A DNA stretch of 41,716 nt. Source: Actinomycetes bacterium (GTDB taxonomy: Bacteria; Actinomycetota; Thermoleophilia; Solirubrobacterales; 70-9). This document shows, piece by piece, positions 7,251 to 15,286 of this stretch. The first letter of the stretch is position 1. Every line of letters begins with the position of its first letter. The DNA lies in contig JAEZIQ010000061.1 in assembly GCA_023436605.1 (NCBI GenBank), positions 1 to 41,716 on the forward strand, read 5' to 3'. Made by a program: the position numbers and the translations under genes. The notes beneath the pieces are model-generated. The model had not been told where the DNA came from, made no database searches, and was given only the letters and a program-made list of their open reading frames with translations.

Positions 7251-9710
7251 TTGATTTCCCTGCCTTTTGCAAAGCAATTCTGGCCCGCCTTCCTGGCGAC
7301 CGCAACGTTCGCGGCGCTGCTTCTCGTTCCGCCAGGGGCTGAGGCGGCTTCCCCACTCAAGATCGAGCTTCTTTCGAGCCAGGCCGATCGAGTCACCGGC
7401 GGTGACGCGCTGATCGGAGTCCGGGCGCCCGACCTCAAGGTCCGGGACCGCATGGTCGTCCGGGCCAACGGAAAGGTCGTCACGGGATCGCTCAAGGTCG
7501 ACCCCGGGGACGCCCGACGCCGCGTCGGGCTCGTCACCGGCCTGCGTGAGGGCCAGAACTGGATTTCGGCCTGGGCACCCGGCCGGTCCGCCACCCGGCT
7601 GTCGGTCTACAACAGTTCGCTCCAGGGACCGGTCTTTTCAGGACCGCACCAGAACCCGTACTACTGCACCACCGACAAATTTGACCTCGGTCCGGCCCAG
7701 GGCTCCGACTGCCTGGCCCCGACCCGGGTGCGCTGGGTCTACCGGGCGAGCGACAACACGTTCAAACCACTCGTCAACCCGACCGACCGCCCTGCCGACC
7801 TGGTCCAGACCACGACCCGCACGGGCCAGACGGTCGATTACGTGGTTCGCCTCGAACAGGGCGTGATCAACCGAGCGGTCTACAACTTCGCGACTCTCGC
7901 CGCCGGAGGTCAGATGGGGAACGGCTGGAACGGCCGCTTCTTCTACATCTACGGAGGAGGCTGCTCGGCCGGGCACCAGCAGGGCCAGAACGCATCCGGG
8001 GGACTCGACCACGACCTTCTGCGGCGCGGGTTCGTGGTTCTCGGTTCCAGCCTCAACGTCTTCAACACGAGCTGCAACGACGTCCTGTCGGCCGAGACCA
8101 CATCGATGGTCAAGGAGCACGCAATCGAGTCCCTCAGACGGCCGGACGTCTGGACGGCAGGAGAGGGCGGCTCGGGCGGCTCGGTCCAGATCCAGATGAT
8201 CGCCCAGAACTACCCGGGACTCCTCGACGGGATCACGCCCGCCGCGAGCTTCCCCGACAACTCCTCCCCCGACTACGCCGACTGCCGTCTGCTCCAGAAC
8301 TATTTCGACAACCATCCAGAGGGCCAGGCGCTGACCAACGCCCACCGGAAGGCACTCACCGGCATGTTCTCCAACACGAACGGAGGCTGCAACCCGCTTT
8401 CCGCCGGGGCGGACGTGGTCAACGCGAGCGAAGGCTGCATCGAATCGATAGTTCCCGTCTCGGTCATCTTCGATCCCTTGACCAACCCGGGCGGAGTGAG
8501 ATGCACCATCTGGGACAACATGGTCAACGTCTATGGCAAGGACCCGGCGACGGGTTTCGCGCGCCGCACCTACGACAACACCGGCGTTCAGTACGGACTC
8601 CAGGCTCTTCAGCAGGGCAACATCAACCTGAAACGTTTCCTCGACCTGAACGAGTTCATCGGCGGCTTCGATGACAACGGCCGTTTTCAGACCGCCCGTT
8701 CGTCGGGGAACCAGGAGGCGATCGAGATCGCCTACCGGACCGGCAGGTTCAACACCGGCGCCGGCAACTGGGCCAACGTTCCGGTGATCGACCGTCGCAC
8801 CTATCAGGACGACGACGCCAGCGGCAACGTCCACCAGTACCTCAACACCTACCGGCTCCGAGCCCGACTCGACCGGTTCAACGGCGACCACGACAACCAG
8901 GTGATGTTCAGGGCCAAAGGCGGAACCAGCGTCAACGCCATGAACGACGCGGCAACCGAGCTGCTCTCAACTTGGCTGGACGACATTGCCGCTGACCGGT
9001 CCTCGAAGTCACAGGCGCAGAAAGTCCTCGCGCACAAGCCCGCCGGGGCGACCGACGCCTGCTGGATCGGGGGCAACCGCACCGACGGGGTAGCCCGGAT
9101 CGGCGACCCGAATCCCTGCGAGACCACTTATGCGCCCTACTCGCTGCCGGTCAACCGGGCCGGCAAACCGCTGGATTCGATCACCGCGAAATGCTCGCTG
9201 AAGCCGATTGACCCGACTGACTATGGCTCGCCCACTCCTCAGCAGGTGGAACGACTCAACTCGGTCTTCCCGAATGGTGTCTGCGACTTTTCAAAGCCCG
9301 GGCCCGGCGAAACGCGCCTCCAGCCGGACAATCTCAACCGGTCTTTTGGTCCGCCCCGCAAGGACACGATCACCACCCGGCGGCTCGGCCTGAAGCCGGA
9401 TCGGTACCGGGTCGTCCCCGGCCGCCGGGGAGCGACCGTGAGATTGACCGCAACCATGAGCCCCTGCCCGGCCGTGACCTGGCAGACGGTTCGCTTCGAG
9501 CGACAGGTCCGGCAGGGCCGCAAGCGGGTCTGGAAGCCGGCCGGTTCAAAAATGACGAGCGGCCCGAAGTGTCAGGCCTCGGTCCGGATCGGCAAGGTCA
9601 GGCAGTCCACCCGCCTGCGCGCAAAGGCGCTTCCTATCGAGGGTTTCGGCCGGGCCGATTCCCCGGTTCGCACGATCCGGATCATCCCGGGCAAACGTCA
9701 CCGCAGATGA
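7251..9710 (+). CDS. Secreted DUF6351-family (tannase-like alpha/beta hydrolase) protein
   Basis: 819 residues. TTG start at 7251, preceded by GAGGAG at 7241-7246 with four-base spacing, which decides the start. Signal peptide to about residue 32 (QFWPAFLATATF, then GAEAA). An Ig-like N-terminal part (about 35-125) is followed by a large hydrolase region: FFYIYGGGCSAGH near 230, a GGSGGS nucleophile-elbow candidate near 305, and several Cys that could pair outside the cell. A small beta domain and an Arg/Lys-rich end (GKRHRR) close the protein. I place it in DUF6351 from this overall architecture; the substrate is unknown. It stands alone between the divergent small secreted gene and tRNA-Gly. 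Confidence 0.75.
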   Translation: MISLPFAKQFWPAFLATATFAALLLVPPGAEAASPLKIELLSSQADRVTGGDALIGVRAPDLKVRDRMVVRANGKVVTGSLKVDPGDARRRVGLVTGLREGQNWISAWAPGRSATRLSVYNSSLQGPVFSGPHQNPYYCTTDKFDLGPAQGSDCLAPTRVRWVYRASDNTFKPLVNPTDRPADLVQTTTRTGQTVDYVVRLEQGVINRAVYNFATLAAGGQMGNGWNGRFFYIYGGGCSAGHQQGQNASGGLDHDLLRRGFVVLGSSLNVFNTSCNDVLSAETTSMVKEHAIESLRRPDVWTAGEGGSGGSVQIQMIAQNYPGLLDGITPAASFPDNSSPDYADCRLLQNYFDNHPEGQALTNAHRKALTGMFSNTNGGCNPLSAGADVVNASEGCIESIVPVSVIFDPLTNPGGVRCTIWDNMVNVYGKDPATGFARRTYDNTGVQYGLQALQQGNINLKRFLDLNEFIGGFDDNGRFQTARSSGNQEAIEIAYRTGRFNTGAGNWANVPVIDRRTYQDDDASGNVHQYLNTYRLRARLDRFNGDHDNQVMFRAKGGTSVNAMNDAATELLSTWLDDIAADRSSKSQAQKVLAHKPAGATDACWIGGNRTDGVARIGDPNPCETTYAPYSLPVNRAGKPLDSITAKCSLKPIDPTDYGSPTPQQVERLNSVFPNGVCDFSKPGPGETRLQPDNLNRSFGPPRKDTITTRRLGLKPDRYRVVPGRRGATVRLTATMSPCPAVTWQTVRFERQVRQGRKRVWKPAGSKMTSGPKCQASVRIGKVRQSTRLRAKALPIEGFGRADSPVRTIRIIPGKRHRR

Positions 9711-9724
9711 AGACGGGCGCGGGA

Positions 9725-9730
9725 TATACT
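9725..9730 (+). promoter_or_regulatory. -10 box of the tRNA-Gly / tRNA-Cys unit
   Basis: TATACT lies 11 nt before the mature 5' end of tRNA-Gly, a good extended spacing for a tRNA promoter. I could not find a convincing -35 at 16-18 nt. Confidence 0.5.
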
Positions 9731-9741
9731 CCGCCGACTTC

Positions 9742-9815
9742 GCGGCTGTAGCTCAGTTGGCTAGAGCGTCTGCTTGCCATGCAGAAGGTCGAGGGTTCGA
9801 ATCCCTTCAGCCGCT
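9742..9815 (+). tRNA. tRNA-Gly (anticodon GCC)
   Basis: 74-nt cloverleaf: acceptor GCGGCTG with CAGCCGC, D arm GCTC/GAGC, anticodon stem TCTGC/GCAGA, loop TTGCCAT giving GCC, T arm GAGGG with CCCTT (one G-T pair) and TTCGAAT, discriminator T. CCA is not encoded. Followed 31 nt later by tRNA-Cys, probably on the same transcript. Confidence 0.95.
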
Positions 9816-9846
9816 TCCGGGACGCCCCTTCGGGGCCGTCCCATTC

Positions 9847-9917
9847 GGCGCCTTGGCGGAGTGGCTACGCAGCGGCCTGCAAAGCCGTTTACACCAGTTC
9901 GATTCTGGTAGGCGCCT
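9847..9917 (+). tRNA. tRNA-Cys (anticodon GCA)
   Basis: 71-nt cloverleaf: acceptor GGCGCCT with AGGCGCC, anticodon stem CGGC/GCCG with loop CTGCAAA giving GCA, T arm ACCAG/CTGGT with TTCGATT, discriminator T. No encoded CCA. It has normal U33, in contrast with the tRNA-Val of this window. Confidence 0.94.
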
Positions 9918-9966
9918 TTCCGCGCTCAGTCGGAATGAGACAGGGGTCCTTTTGCTGCCTCCCCGG

Positions 9967-10391
9967 TCAGGGTGCAGTCTTGGGAGGTTCGGACTCCCTG
10001 TCGCGACGAGCGATCTCCTCGGCGGCAGCGACAATGTCTGCTCGGTATCGTGCCGAAGCTTCGGCGTCTTTGGCTCTTTGATTCCCCGCCAACTCATCAG
10101 CCCGAAGATCACCGAGACGACCGTCCAGATCCAAAGGTCGGGAAATGCGCCCGCGGTCGCCCCGATGAGACCGAACATCCCACCGATACCGAAGGCCCAA
10201 ATAGCCGCCTTGGGTTTGCCGAGGACGAGACCCGCCCCAACGGCCCAAGAAATAGCCAAGAGGATCCCCAGACCGCCGCCGCCAGCCATGTCTTCGTCTT
10301 CCCCGATAGATCCGCCGACTGATACAGCACAGGACTGCACAAACACCACAAGCATGAGAACCAACGCGATAACCATCGTCGCTACTCGCAT
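9967..10391 (-). pseudogene. Small membrane protein with a single-base frameshift
   Basis: ATG at 10391 has GGGGAG upstream. The first 106 codons encode a lipoprotein-like or TM start (MRVATMVIALVLMLVVFVQSC), then two or three further hydrophobic helices ending SWRGIKE. Beyond about 10073 that frame becomes Pro/Arg-rich nonsense that runs through tRNA-Cys. The -1 frame instead gives a sensible amphipathic end, AKDAEASARYRADIVAAAEE then IARRDRESEPPKTAP, with a stop at 9967. One missing base at about 10073 would join them into a 141-residue protein. I see no slippery heptamer, so a mutation or a sequence error is likelier than programmed frameshifting. Family not recognised. Confidence 0.6.
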
Positions 10392-10596
10392 CCCCAGACA
10401 CTCCCCTCTCTCTTGGACTTCCTGCCCATCTCGATTGTAGGGCGAGTGTCGGTGTCAGCCAACCATTTCTGACACGAAGTTTTCGGCTGAAGCGACCAGG
10501 GAGACCGAAAGCACCAACCGTCGGCCGATCCGGTCCGCCAGCGCTCCATTCACCCGCGAACCGACGGGCTGGTCCAGCGGATCGCGGGATCGTTGG

Positions 10597-10995
10597 TCAG
10601 GTCGCGGCGTCGAGGGCCTGGTTGACCAGGGCGTCGGCTTCCGCGTTCTGTTCGCGGCGCACGTGGGTGATCTCCCAGGAGATGCCTTCCAGAGCTTGTT
10701 TTGCCCGGGCGTGGAGCGGCTTCATGTCGGGATGTTTCACTTTGTACTGGCCGAGCATCTGCTTGACGACCAGCTCGGAGTCGCCGTGGATCTGAAGCTC
10801 GTCGGCTCCCAGCTCCCGGGCCAGCTCGATGCCGCGGATCAGGGCCTTGTACTCGGCGACGTTGTTTGTCGCCTCACCGATCGTCTCACCCAGATCCTGA
10901 AGGACGTTGCCTTCACCATCACGAACCACTACTCCGATCGCGGCCGGGCCCGGGTTGCCCCTGGCGCCGCCGTCGACGTTGACGATCATTTTCAT
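10597..10995 (-). CDS. Ribonuclease HI-family protein
   Basis: 132 residues; degrades RNA in RNA-DNA hybrids. The RNase H fold is clear: first strand VNVDGGARGNPGPAAIG with the catalytic Asp, an NNVAEYKALIRGIELA helix with the catalytic Glu, HGDSELVVKQMLGQYKVK with the second Asp, and a late Asp in REQNAEADALVN. This is the short single-domain actinobacterial and archaeal-like type with no C-terminal phosphatase domain. The ATG at 10995 puts MKMIVNVDGG at the N-terminus as in the family; the open frame further upstream overlaps the xer gene and lacks homology. Downstream of the Xer recombinase on the same strand. Confidence 0.9.
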   Translation of the reverse strand: MKMIVNVDGGARGNPGPAAIGVVVRDGEGNVLQDLGETIGEATNNVAEYKALIRGIELARELGADELQIHGDSELVVKQMLGQYKVKHPDMKPLHARAKQALEGISWEITHVRREQNAEADALVNQALDAAT

Positions 10996-11047
10996 GCTGG
11001 GCAATCTACCCGCCTGAAGCAGGCCGCTACGGCCTGGCGGGCAACCC

Positions 11048-11944
11048 TCAGGCACGGGGGTGACTGCCGGCGTATGCGTCACGAAGCCGGGCCGCGTCGA
11101 GGTGCGTGTAGGCCTGTGTGGTCGAGATCGAGGCGTGACCGAGCAGCTCCTGGATGGTGCGCAGGTCCGCCCCGCCTTCGAGCAGGTGGGTCGCGAACGA
11201 ATGCCGCAGAGCATGGGGCGAGACTCCTCCCGCCGCGGCCGCTTCACGCATCCGGATCGCCAGCCGCCGGGTCAGGTCCGAGGCCGAAAGCGGACGGCCG
11301 TTGCGGGAAAGAAAGAGCGTGCGCTCTTCCGGATCGACCACCAGGCTCGGCCGGGACTTCGCGAGATAGAGCTCGACCGCCTTGCGGGCCGGCTCCCCGA
11401 CCGGCACCAGGCGGTGTTTGGTGCCCTTGCCCAGCACCCGGATCACTTCGTCATCGAAATCGATCGAGTCCACGGTCAGCGTCAGCACCTCTTCGCTTCG
11501 CAGACCGCACGAATAGGCGAGTTCGAACATCGCCCGGTCACGGATCTCGAGGGGACTGCCGGATGGCACCGCGTCCAGCATCGAGGACATCTGCTCGGCG
11601 GTCAGGACCTGCGGCAGCTTGGCCTTTCGCCTCGGGGCAGATACGAGATCGGCCGGATTCTGACCAACCCGCCCGGTCCGGAGCAGAAAGCCGTAGAAAC
11701 CGCGGACGGCGGCCAGCTTGCGGGCCACGGTCGCCGGGGCGCGGCCGGCGGCCGAAAGCGAGGCTGCGTAGCGGCGGAGGTCCTTGTGGCCGAGCTGGTC
11801 GGGCCTCAGCCCGGAGCCCTTCGCCCAGTCGTGGAGCTGGTCGAGATCGCGCTCGTAGGCGACCATCGTCCGCGGGGCGGTGCCGGCCGCAACCAGATCC
11901 CGCCGGTAGAGCTCCAGCGCCTCGGTCCAGTCCGGGCAGGTCAC
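11048..11944 (-). CDS. Tyrosine recombinase, XerC/XerD type
   Basis: Resolves chromosome dimers at dif together with a partner Xer protein and FtsK. SAM-like N-terminal core-binding domain (ELYRRDLVAAGTAPRTMVAY) and catalytic domain with Arg in CGLRSEEVL, Lys in the LGKGTKHR hairpin, HALRHSFATHLL, the GHASISTTQ His, and Tyr in QAYTHLD. It ends in HPRA like chromosomal Xer proteins, which argues against a phage integrase. About 298 residues from GTG at 11944, the family's usual length. Starts at 12010 (ATG) or 12031 (TTG) would overlap the L,D-transpeptidase gene. XerC versus XerD cannot be settled from one copy. Confidence 0.9.
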   Translation of the reverse strand: MTCPDWTEALELYRRDLVAAGTAPRTMVAYERDLDQLHDWAKGSGLRPDQLGHKDLRRYAASLSAAGRAPATVARKLAAVRGFYGFLLRTGRVGQNPADLVSAPRRKAKLPQVLTAEQMSSMLDAVPSGSPLEIRDRAMFELAYSCGLRSEEVLTLTVDSIDFDDEVIRVLGKGTKHRLVPVGEPARKAVELYLAKSRPSLVVDPEERTLFLSRNGRPLSASDLTRRLAIRMREAAAAGGVSPHALRHSFATHLLEGGADLRTIQELLGHASISTTQAYTHLDAARLRDAYAGSHPRA

Positions 11945-11969
11945 CGTGGCGAGATGACCAGACGCAGGA

Positions 11970-13010
11970 TCAACCGATGTAGATCGGGGTGCCGACTTCG
12001 ACCCGGTCATAGAGATCGATGACGTCGTCAACGTTCATCCGGATGCAGCCGTGGGATGCGGCGCTGCCGATCGAACCGGATTCAGAGGTGCCGTGAATTC
12101 CCACCGAACCGTTGACGCCGAGCCAGCGCGCCTTCAGAGGGTTCTCGGGCGAGCCGCCGGGGACGACCTGGCCGGCCATGTCTCCCGCCCAGTCCGAGTT
12201 CGGCACGGTCCAGACAGGGTCGACCTGCTTGCTCTGGATCGTGTAGAGGCCCGTAGGTGTGTCGTAACCGGCAGCGCCGAGAGCCACCGTGTAGGTCTTG
12301 GCCAGTTCGAGGTTCTTCCAGAGCTTGAGCTGGAAGGTCCCGCGGTCGACCGTCAGGTAGGTCGGGTACTTGCTGGCGACTTCCTTGGTCGTGACGGCCG
12401 GTTTGGTCACATTGACCTTGGCGACCAGGGTCCGGGAGCCACGGCCGCTGTCGAGCAGTTTGTTGAGCTGCTCGGTGAGCAGGTTGTCACGAAGCTTGTG
12501 TCCGTTCTCGGCCTTGACGACCTCGAGTGAAGAGGGCCCGGCCGAAACCGATGCGTCGACCGGCTCCTTCAGGACTCCGTCCGCAACCTGCTTGACGAAA
12601 TCGTTCACAGCCTTTTTCGAGTAGGCGACGTGAATCGGGATGGCGGCGTTGACTTCTCCCCCGGTCATTTCGCGGATCACCCGGGCCGGCAGGGAACCGG
12701 AGCGGCTTTCCTCGAAGGCCCTATCGATCGCCTCTTCGACGTTCGCCCGGATCTTCAGCTCCTTGGCCGGCAGCTTGAAGGTTTCCTTCTCGAACTTCAC
12801 GGTCACCGGTTTGCGCTGTGGAGCCAGGACCTGGTTGGCGAGCGCCTGGGCAGCCTCTTCGCGATTCATACCGCTGAGGTCGACTCCGGCGACTGTGACG
12901 CCCTCGGCGATCCTGTCTTTCTGGGCACCGTCGTACGCGTAGGCTGCCACTGCTCCTCCGAGCAGAAGTACGACTACCGCGATGATCGCTACCTGAGCTT
13001 TGCGCCCCAC
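11970..13010 (-). CDS. L,D-transpeptidase (YkuD) with peptidoglycan-binding-4 region
   Basis: Forms 3-3 peptidoglycan cross-links or anchors proteins outside the membrane. 346 residues: N-terminal membrane anchor (IIAVVVLLLGGAVAAYAY), a PG_binding_4-like region (about 35-215, starting IAEGVTVAGVDLSGM with NREEAAQAL), and a C-terminal YkuD domain. The domain carries GIHGT with His306, and SHGCIRM with His320 and the catalytic Cys322. GTG start at 13010. A promoter with -35 TTTTGC and -10 TACAAT lies 48-71 nt upstream. First of three same-strand genes (ldt, xer, rnhA), with 25 nt to the xer start. Confidence 0.94.
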   Translation of the reverse strand: MGRKAQVAIIAVVVLLLGGAVAAYAYDGAQKDRIAEGVTVAGVDLSGMNREEAAQALANQVLAPQRKPVTVKFEKETFKLPAKELKIRANVEEAIDRAFEESRSGSLPARVIREMTGGEVNAAIPIHVAYSKKAVNDFVKQVADGVLKEPVDASVSAGPSSLEVVKAENGHKLRDNLLTEQLNKLLDSGRGSRTLVAKVNVTKPAVTTKEVASKYPTYLTVDRGTFQLKLWKNLELAKTYTVALGAAGYDTPTGLYTIQSKQVDPVWTVPNSDWAGDMAGQVVPGGSPENPLKARWLGVNGSVGIHGTSESGSIGSAASHGCIRMNVDDVIDLYDRVEVGTPIYIG

Positions 13011-13052
13011 TGGAAAGCCTGCTCTCTCAAATACGTGGAAATTCCTTCAACG

Positions 13053-13081
13053 ATTGTAGATACCACGACTACCTGGCAAAA
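13053..13081 (-). promoter_or_regulatory. Promoter of the L,D-transpeptidase gene
   Basis: On the minus strand: -35 TTTTGC (13076-13081), 17-bp spacer, -10 TACAAT (13053-13058). Predicted start gives a 5' leader of about 35 nt before GTG 13010. Confidence 0.5.
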
Positions 13082-13110
13082 CCCTTTCTCTGGAAGGAAA
13101 CGGCTTTTGC
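13076..13110. terminator. Intergenic hairpin downstream of the epimerase gene
   Basis: GCAAAA (13076-13081) pairs with TTTTGC (13105-13110), with an inner TTTC/GAAA pairing, in the 121-nt gap between the epimerase stop and the transpeptidase start. It may terminate the epimerase transcript. Its outer arm overlaps the -35 of the next promoter. Confidence 0.4.
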
Positions 13111-13131
13111 AGGACTTTCAGCCCGTAGGAC

Positions 13132-14268
13132 TCAGTCCTGTACCGGCGGCGACGGGTCGAAAAGGGCCGCATCCTCACGGCCAAGATCGCTTAGCGATCG
13201 GTCCACATGCGGGCTGTGGCGCAGGAAGTCCTCGACCGCAGGCTCATAGCTGTACTTCTTTTCATCCCGGCCGGCGACCGGATCGAGCCGCAGCCGGTCG
13301 CGGAGGTGGAGCACGGTCTCGCGCGAGGTGTAGCGAAAATGGAAGCCGGTCGCCTTGAACGCCCGGTTGTCGATTCCCCGCCCGAAACGGAGCTGTTTGA
13401 CCATCTCGGAGGGCAGGGTGAGGCCAAGGCGGCGGAAACCTGCCATGGCCAGCGAGGTCCCCCAGGGCGGGATCACCGGCAGCGGTCGCTTGCCGAGGAG
13501 CGAAATCACTTCGGAGAGAGTCAGCACTCCGTCGCCCGTCACGTTGTAGATCCCGGGCACGTCGCGGACCACCACATGCTCGAGTGCGTGAACGACATCT
13601 ACCTCATCGACGAACTGGTAGCGCGGGTCGAATCCGGCAATCATCGGGACTGCCGGCAAAGCGAAGAACTGAACGTGGGAAGTGTCGACCTCGGCCCCCA
13701 GGACGTTGGCGAAGCGAAGGACCGAAACGGTCACCCCGGGACGTTTGTCCCGGAAATCGGCGACGGCGGCCTCGGCTTCGACGACATCACGCTCGATCCT
13801 GGTTTCCGGCTCGTAACGGCGGGACATGTCCTCGGTGAAGTAGGCAGGATCGTCCTGGGCGCAGCCGTACCAGTGGGCCGAGCTTTTGAAGATCAGCTTG
13901 CGGACCGGTGAACCGCCCGCCGCGCAGGCGGCCAGAATGTTGAGCGTTCCGATTACGTTGTTCTCGTGGATCGCGTCCGGACGGCGGCCGTCGGGGCCCC
14001 GGACCGAGTCAACCATCAGCCGGGTATCAACCACCGTGTCGATCCTCGCCGCCCGCACGATCTTCTCGATCAGGCCGTGCTCTACCCCAACCTTCACGTA
14101 CTCGGTCCGGGTCAGTTCGCGGTTCGGCTCGTCCGGGTCGACCCCGATGATCGCTTCGATGCCGGGATTGGTCTCCAGGGCAGCGGCGAGTCGCCCACCC
14201 CAGTAGGTCGAGAGCCCCGTGACCAGCACCCGGCGCGCACCTTTGAGGTCGTCCGCCATCGCCCGCAT
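13132..14268 (-). CDS. NAD-dependent epimerase/dehydratase family protein (extended SDR-like)
   Basis: 378 residues from ATG 14268; in-frame starts at 14259 and 14325 also exist. The N-terminal Rossmann part reads RRVLVTGLSTYWGGRLA, the dinucleotide-binding loop in divergent form, followed by IIGVD ending strand 2 and VVDTRL. Later segments IHENNVIGTLNILAAC and KLIFKSSAHWYG match extended SDRs, but the YxxxK pair is not clear, so catalysis may be lost or altered. ILRFANVLG and YNVTGDGVLTLSEVI are also family-like. This type is common in actinobacteria without a known substrate. Divergent from the hydrolase at 14312. Confidence 0.75.
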   Translation of the reverse strand: MRAMADDLKGARRVLVTGLSTYWGGRLAAALETNPGIEAIIGVDPDEPNRELTRTEYVKVGVEHGLIEKIVRAARIDTVVDTRLMVDSVRGPDGRRPDAIHENNVIGTLNILAACAAGGSPVRKLIFKSSAHWYGCAQDDPAYFTEDMSRRYEPETRIERDVVEAEAAVADFRDKRPGVTVSVLRFANVLGAEVDTSHVQFFALPAVPMIAGFDPRYQFVDEVDVVHALEHVVVRDVPGIYNVTGDGVLTLSEVISLLGKRPLPVIPPWGTSLAMAGFRRLGLTLPSEMVKQLRFGRGIDNRAFKATGFHFRYTSRETVLHLRDRLRLDPVAGRDEKKYSYEPAVEDFLRHSPHVDRSLSDLGREDAALFDPSPPVQD

Positions 14269-14297
14269 TGTTTCAGGCGGAGCGAAGTTCGCGGAGG

Positions 14298-14303
14298 TAT
14301 AGA
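14298..14303 (+). promoter_or_regulatory. -10 box for the 14312 hydrolase (probably leaderless)
   Basis: TATAGA ends 8 nt before the GTG at 14312, so transcription would begin at or next to the start codon. No good -35 is visible. GGAGG at 14293-14297 is too far from the GTG to be its ribosome site. Confidence 0.45.
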
Positions 14304-14311
14304 GTCGTTTC

Positions 14312-15265
14312 GTGGCCGAGTTCACGCCCGAGAATGACGGTCTTCTGACCGAGACTCCCCCGCCCGCTCCGGTCCATGACGACTACGGGGTTTCCGACGG
14401 TCGCTGGTTGAAGATCAACTGGTCGGAGCGGATTCGCGAAGTCACCGTGAACTCGGATCTGGGCGAAACTCCGGTGAGTTACGTCGACCAGGGTGATGGT
14501 CCGCCGATCCTGCTGGTTCATGGACTTGGCGGCAGTTGGCGCAACTGGCTGGAGAACATCCCCTTCCTCGCTGACAGCCACCGGGTGGTCGCTCTTGACC
14601 TGCCCGGTTTCGGGCTTAGCCCGATGCCGGAGTCGCCGATCACGATGCCTGCCTATGGGGATCTGGTGTTGAAGTTCGCCGACGCGGTCGGGCTCGGTCC
14701 CGAAACGTTTCTGGTCGGACACTCGATGGGTGGCTTCATCTCGACCGAAGCGGTCATCTCCCAGCCGGACCGCTTCTCTCGCGTCAGTCTGGTTTCCGCG
14801 GCCGGGATCAGTTTCGCCCGGATCTCGGGGACGAGGAAGTCGGTCACCGCGGTGATCGTCAAGGCGATGATCCCGATCGCCGCCAGCCGGGCCGAAAGCA
14901 ACCTGGTCCGCAAACGTCTCCGCACCGCCTCTTTTGCCGGGGTGATCGCCCACCCCAGCCTGATCGGCAACGAGATCCTCTGGGAGCTCGGCACTTACGC
15001 GGCGCTGCGCTCGCCGTCACTCTTCCCGGCCGCCTACGCGCTCGCGGGCTACGACAACCGTGAGGCACTCAGCCGGATCGAGATCCCGACCCAGATCGTC
15101 TGGGGCCAACAGGACCGGCTGGTTCCGGTCGGCGCCGCCTACTCCTACGCCCGCCGAATCAAGGATTCGGAGCTCTCCCTGGTCGACGACTGCGGCCACA
15201 TGGTCCAGCTCGAAAGACCGGCCCGCTTCAACAGCGAGATCACCCGGTTCGAGACAACCGGGTGA
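14312..15265 (+). CDS. Alpha/beta fold hydrolase
   Basis: 317 residues. Canonical core: LLVHGLGGSWRNW oxyanion region near 70, VVALDLPGFGLSP, nucleophile elbow LVGHSMGG with Ser near 137, acidic residue in VWGQQDRLVPVG, and His in DDCGHMVQLE near the end. The family covers esterases, haloperoxidase-like enzymes and meta-cleavage hydrolases, so the substrate stays open. No signal peptide. GTG start chosen from the -10 box 8 nt upstream. The last codons are embedded in a 17-bp perfect hairpin that spans the stop codon. Confidence 0.85.
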   Translation: MAEFTPENDGLLTETPPPAPVHDDYGVSDGRWLKINWSERIREVTVNSDLGETPVSYVDQGDGPPILLVHGLGGSWRNWLENIPFLADSHRVVALDLPGFGLSPMPESPITMPAYGDLVLKFADAVGLGPETFLVGHSMGGFISTEAVISQPDRFSRVSLVSAAGISFARISGTRKSVTAVIVKAMIPIAASRAESNLVRKRLRTASFAGVIAHPSLIGNEILWELGTYAALRSPSLFPAAYALAGYDNREALSRIEIPTQIVWGQQDRLVPVGAAYSYARRIKDSELSLVDDCGHMVQLERPARFNSEITRFETTG

Positions 15266-15272
15266 TCTCGCT
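15233..15272. terminator. 17-bp perfect hairpin spanning the hydrolase stop codon
   Basis: Arms 15233-15249 and 15256-15272 are exact inverted copies (AGCGAGATCACCCGGTT and its complement) around a 6-nt loop. The TGA stop at 15263-15265 lies in the second arm. A second hairpin (CTGACCG, TCCC, CGGTCAG; 15273-15290) follows at once and covers the stop of the convergent DUF3089 gene. Together they form a dense bidirectional terminator without T-runs. Confidence 0.7.
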
Positions 15273-15286
15273 CTGACCGTCCCCGG

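Noticed and set aside
10060..10080. Programmed -1 frameshift in the small membrane gene
   Set aside because: No X-XXY-YYZ heptamer in the right frame and no stimulatory stem seen; a simple indel is the more economical reading.
10402..10596. Possible small gene between the membrane protein and rnhA
   Set aside because: No frame with a credible start, ribosome site and composition; nothing supported in this 195-nt gap.
11048..11944. Phage or genomic-island integrase
   Set aside because: Length, HPRA end and context fit a chromosomal Xer; no attachment repeats at the nearby tRNA genes were found.
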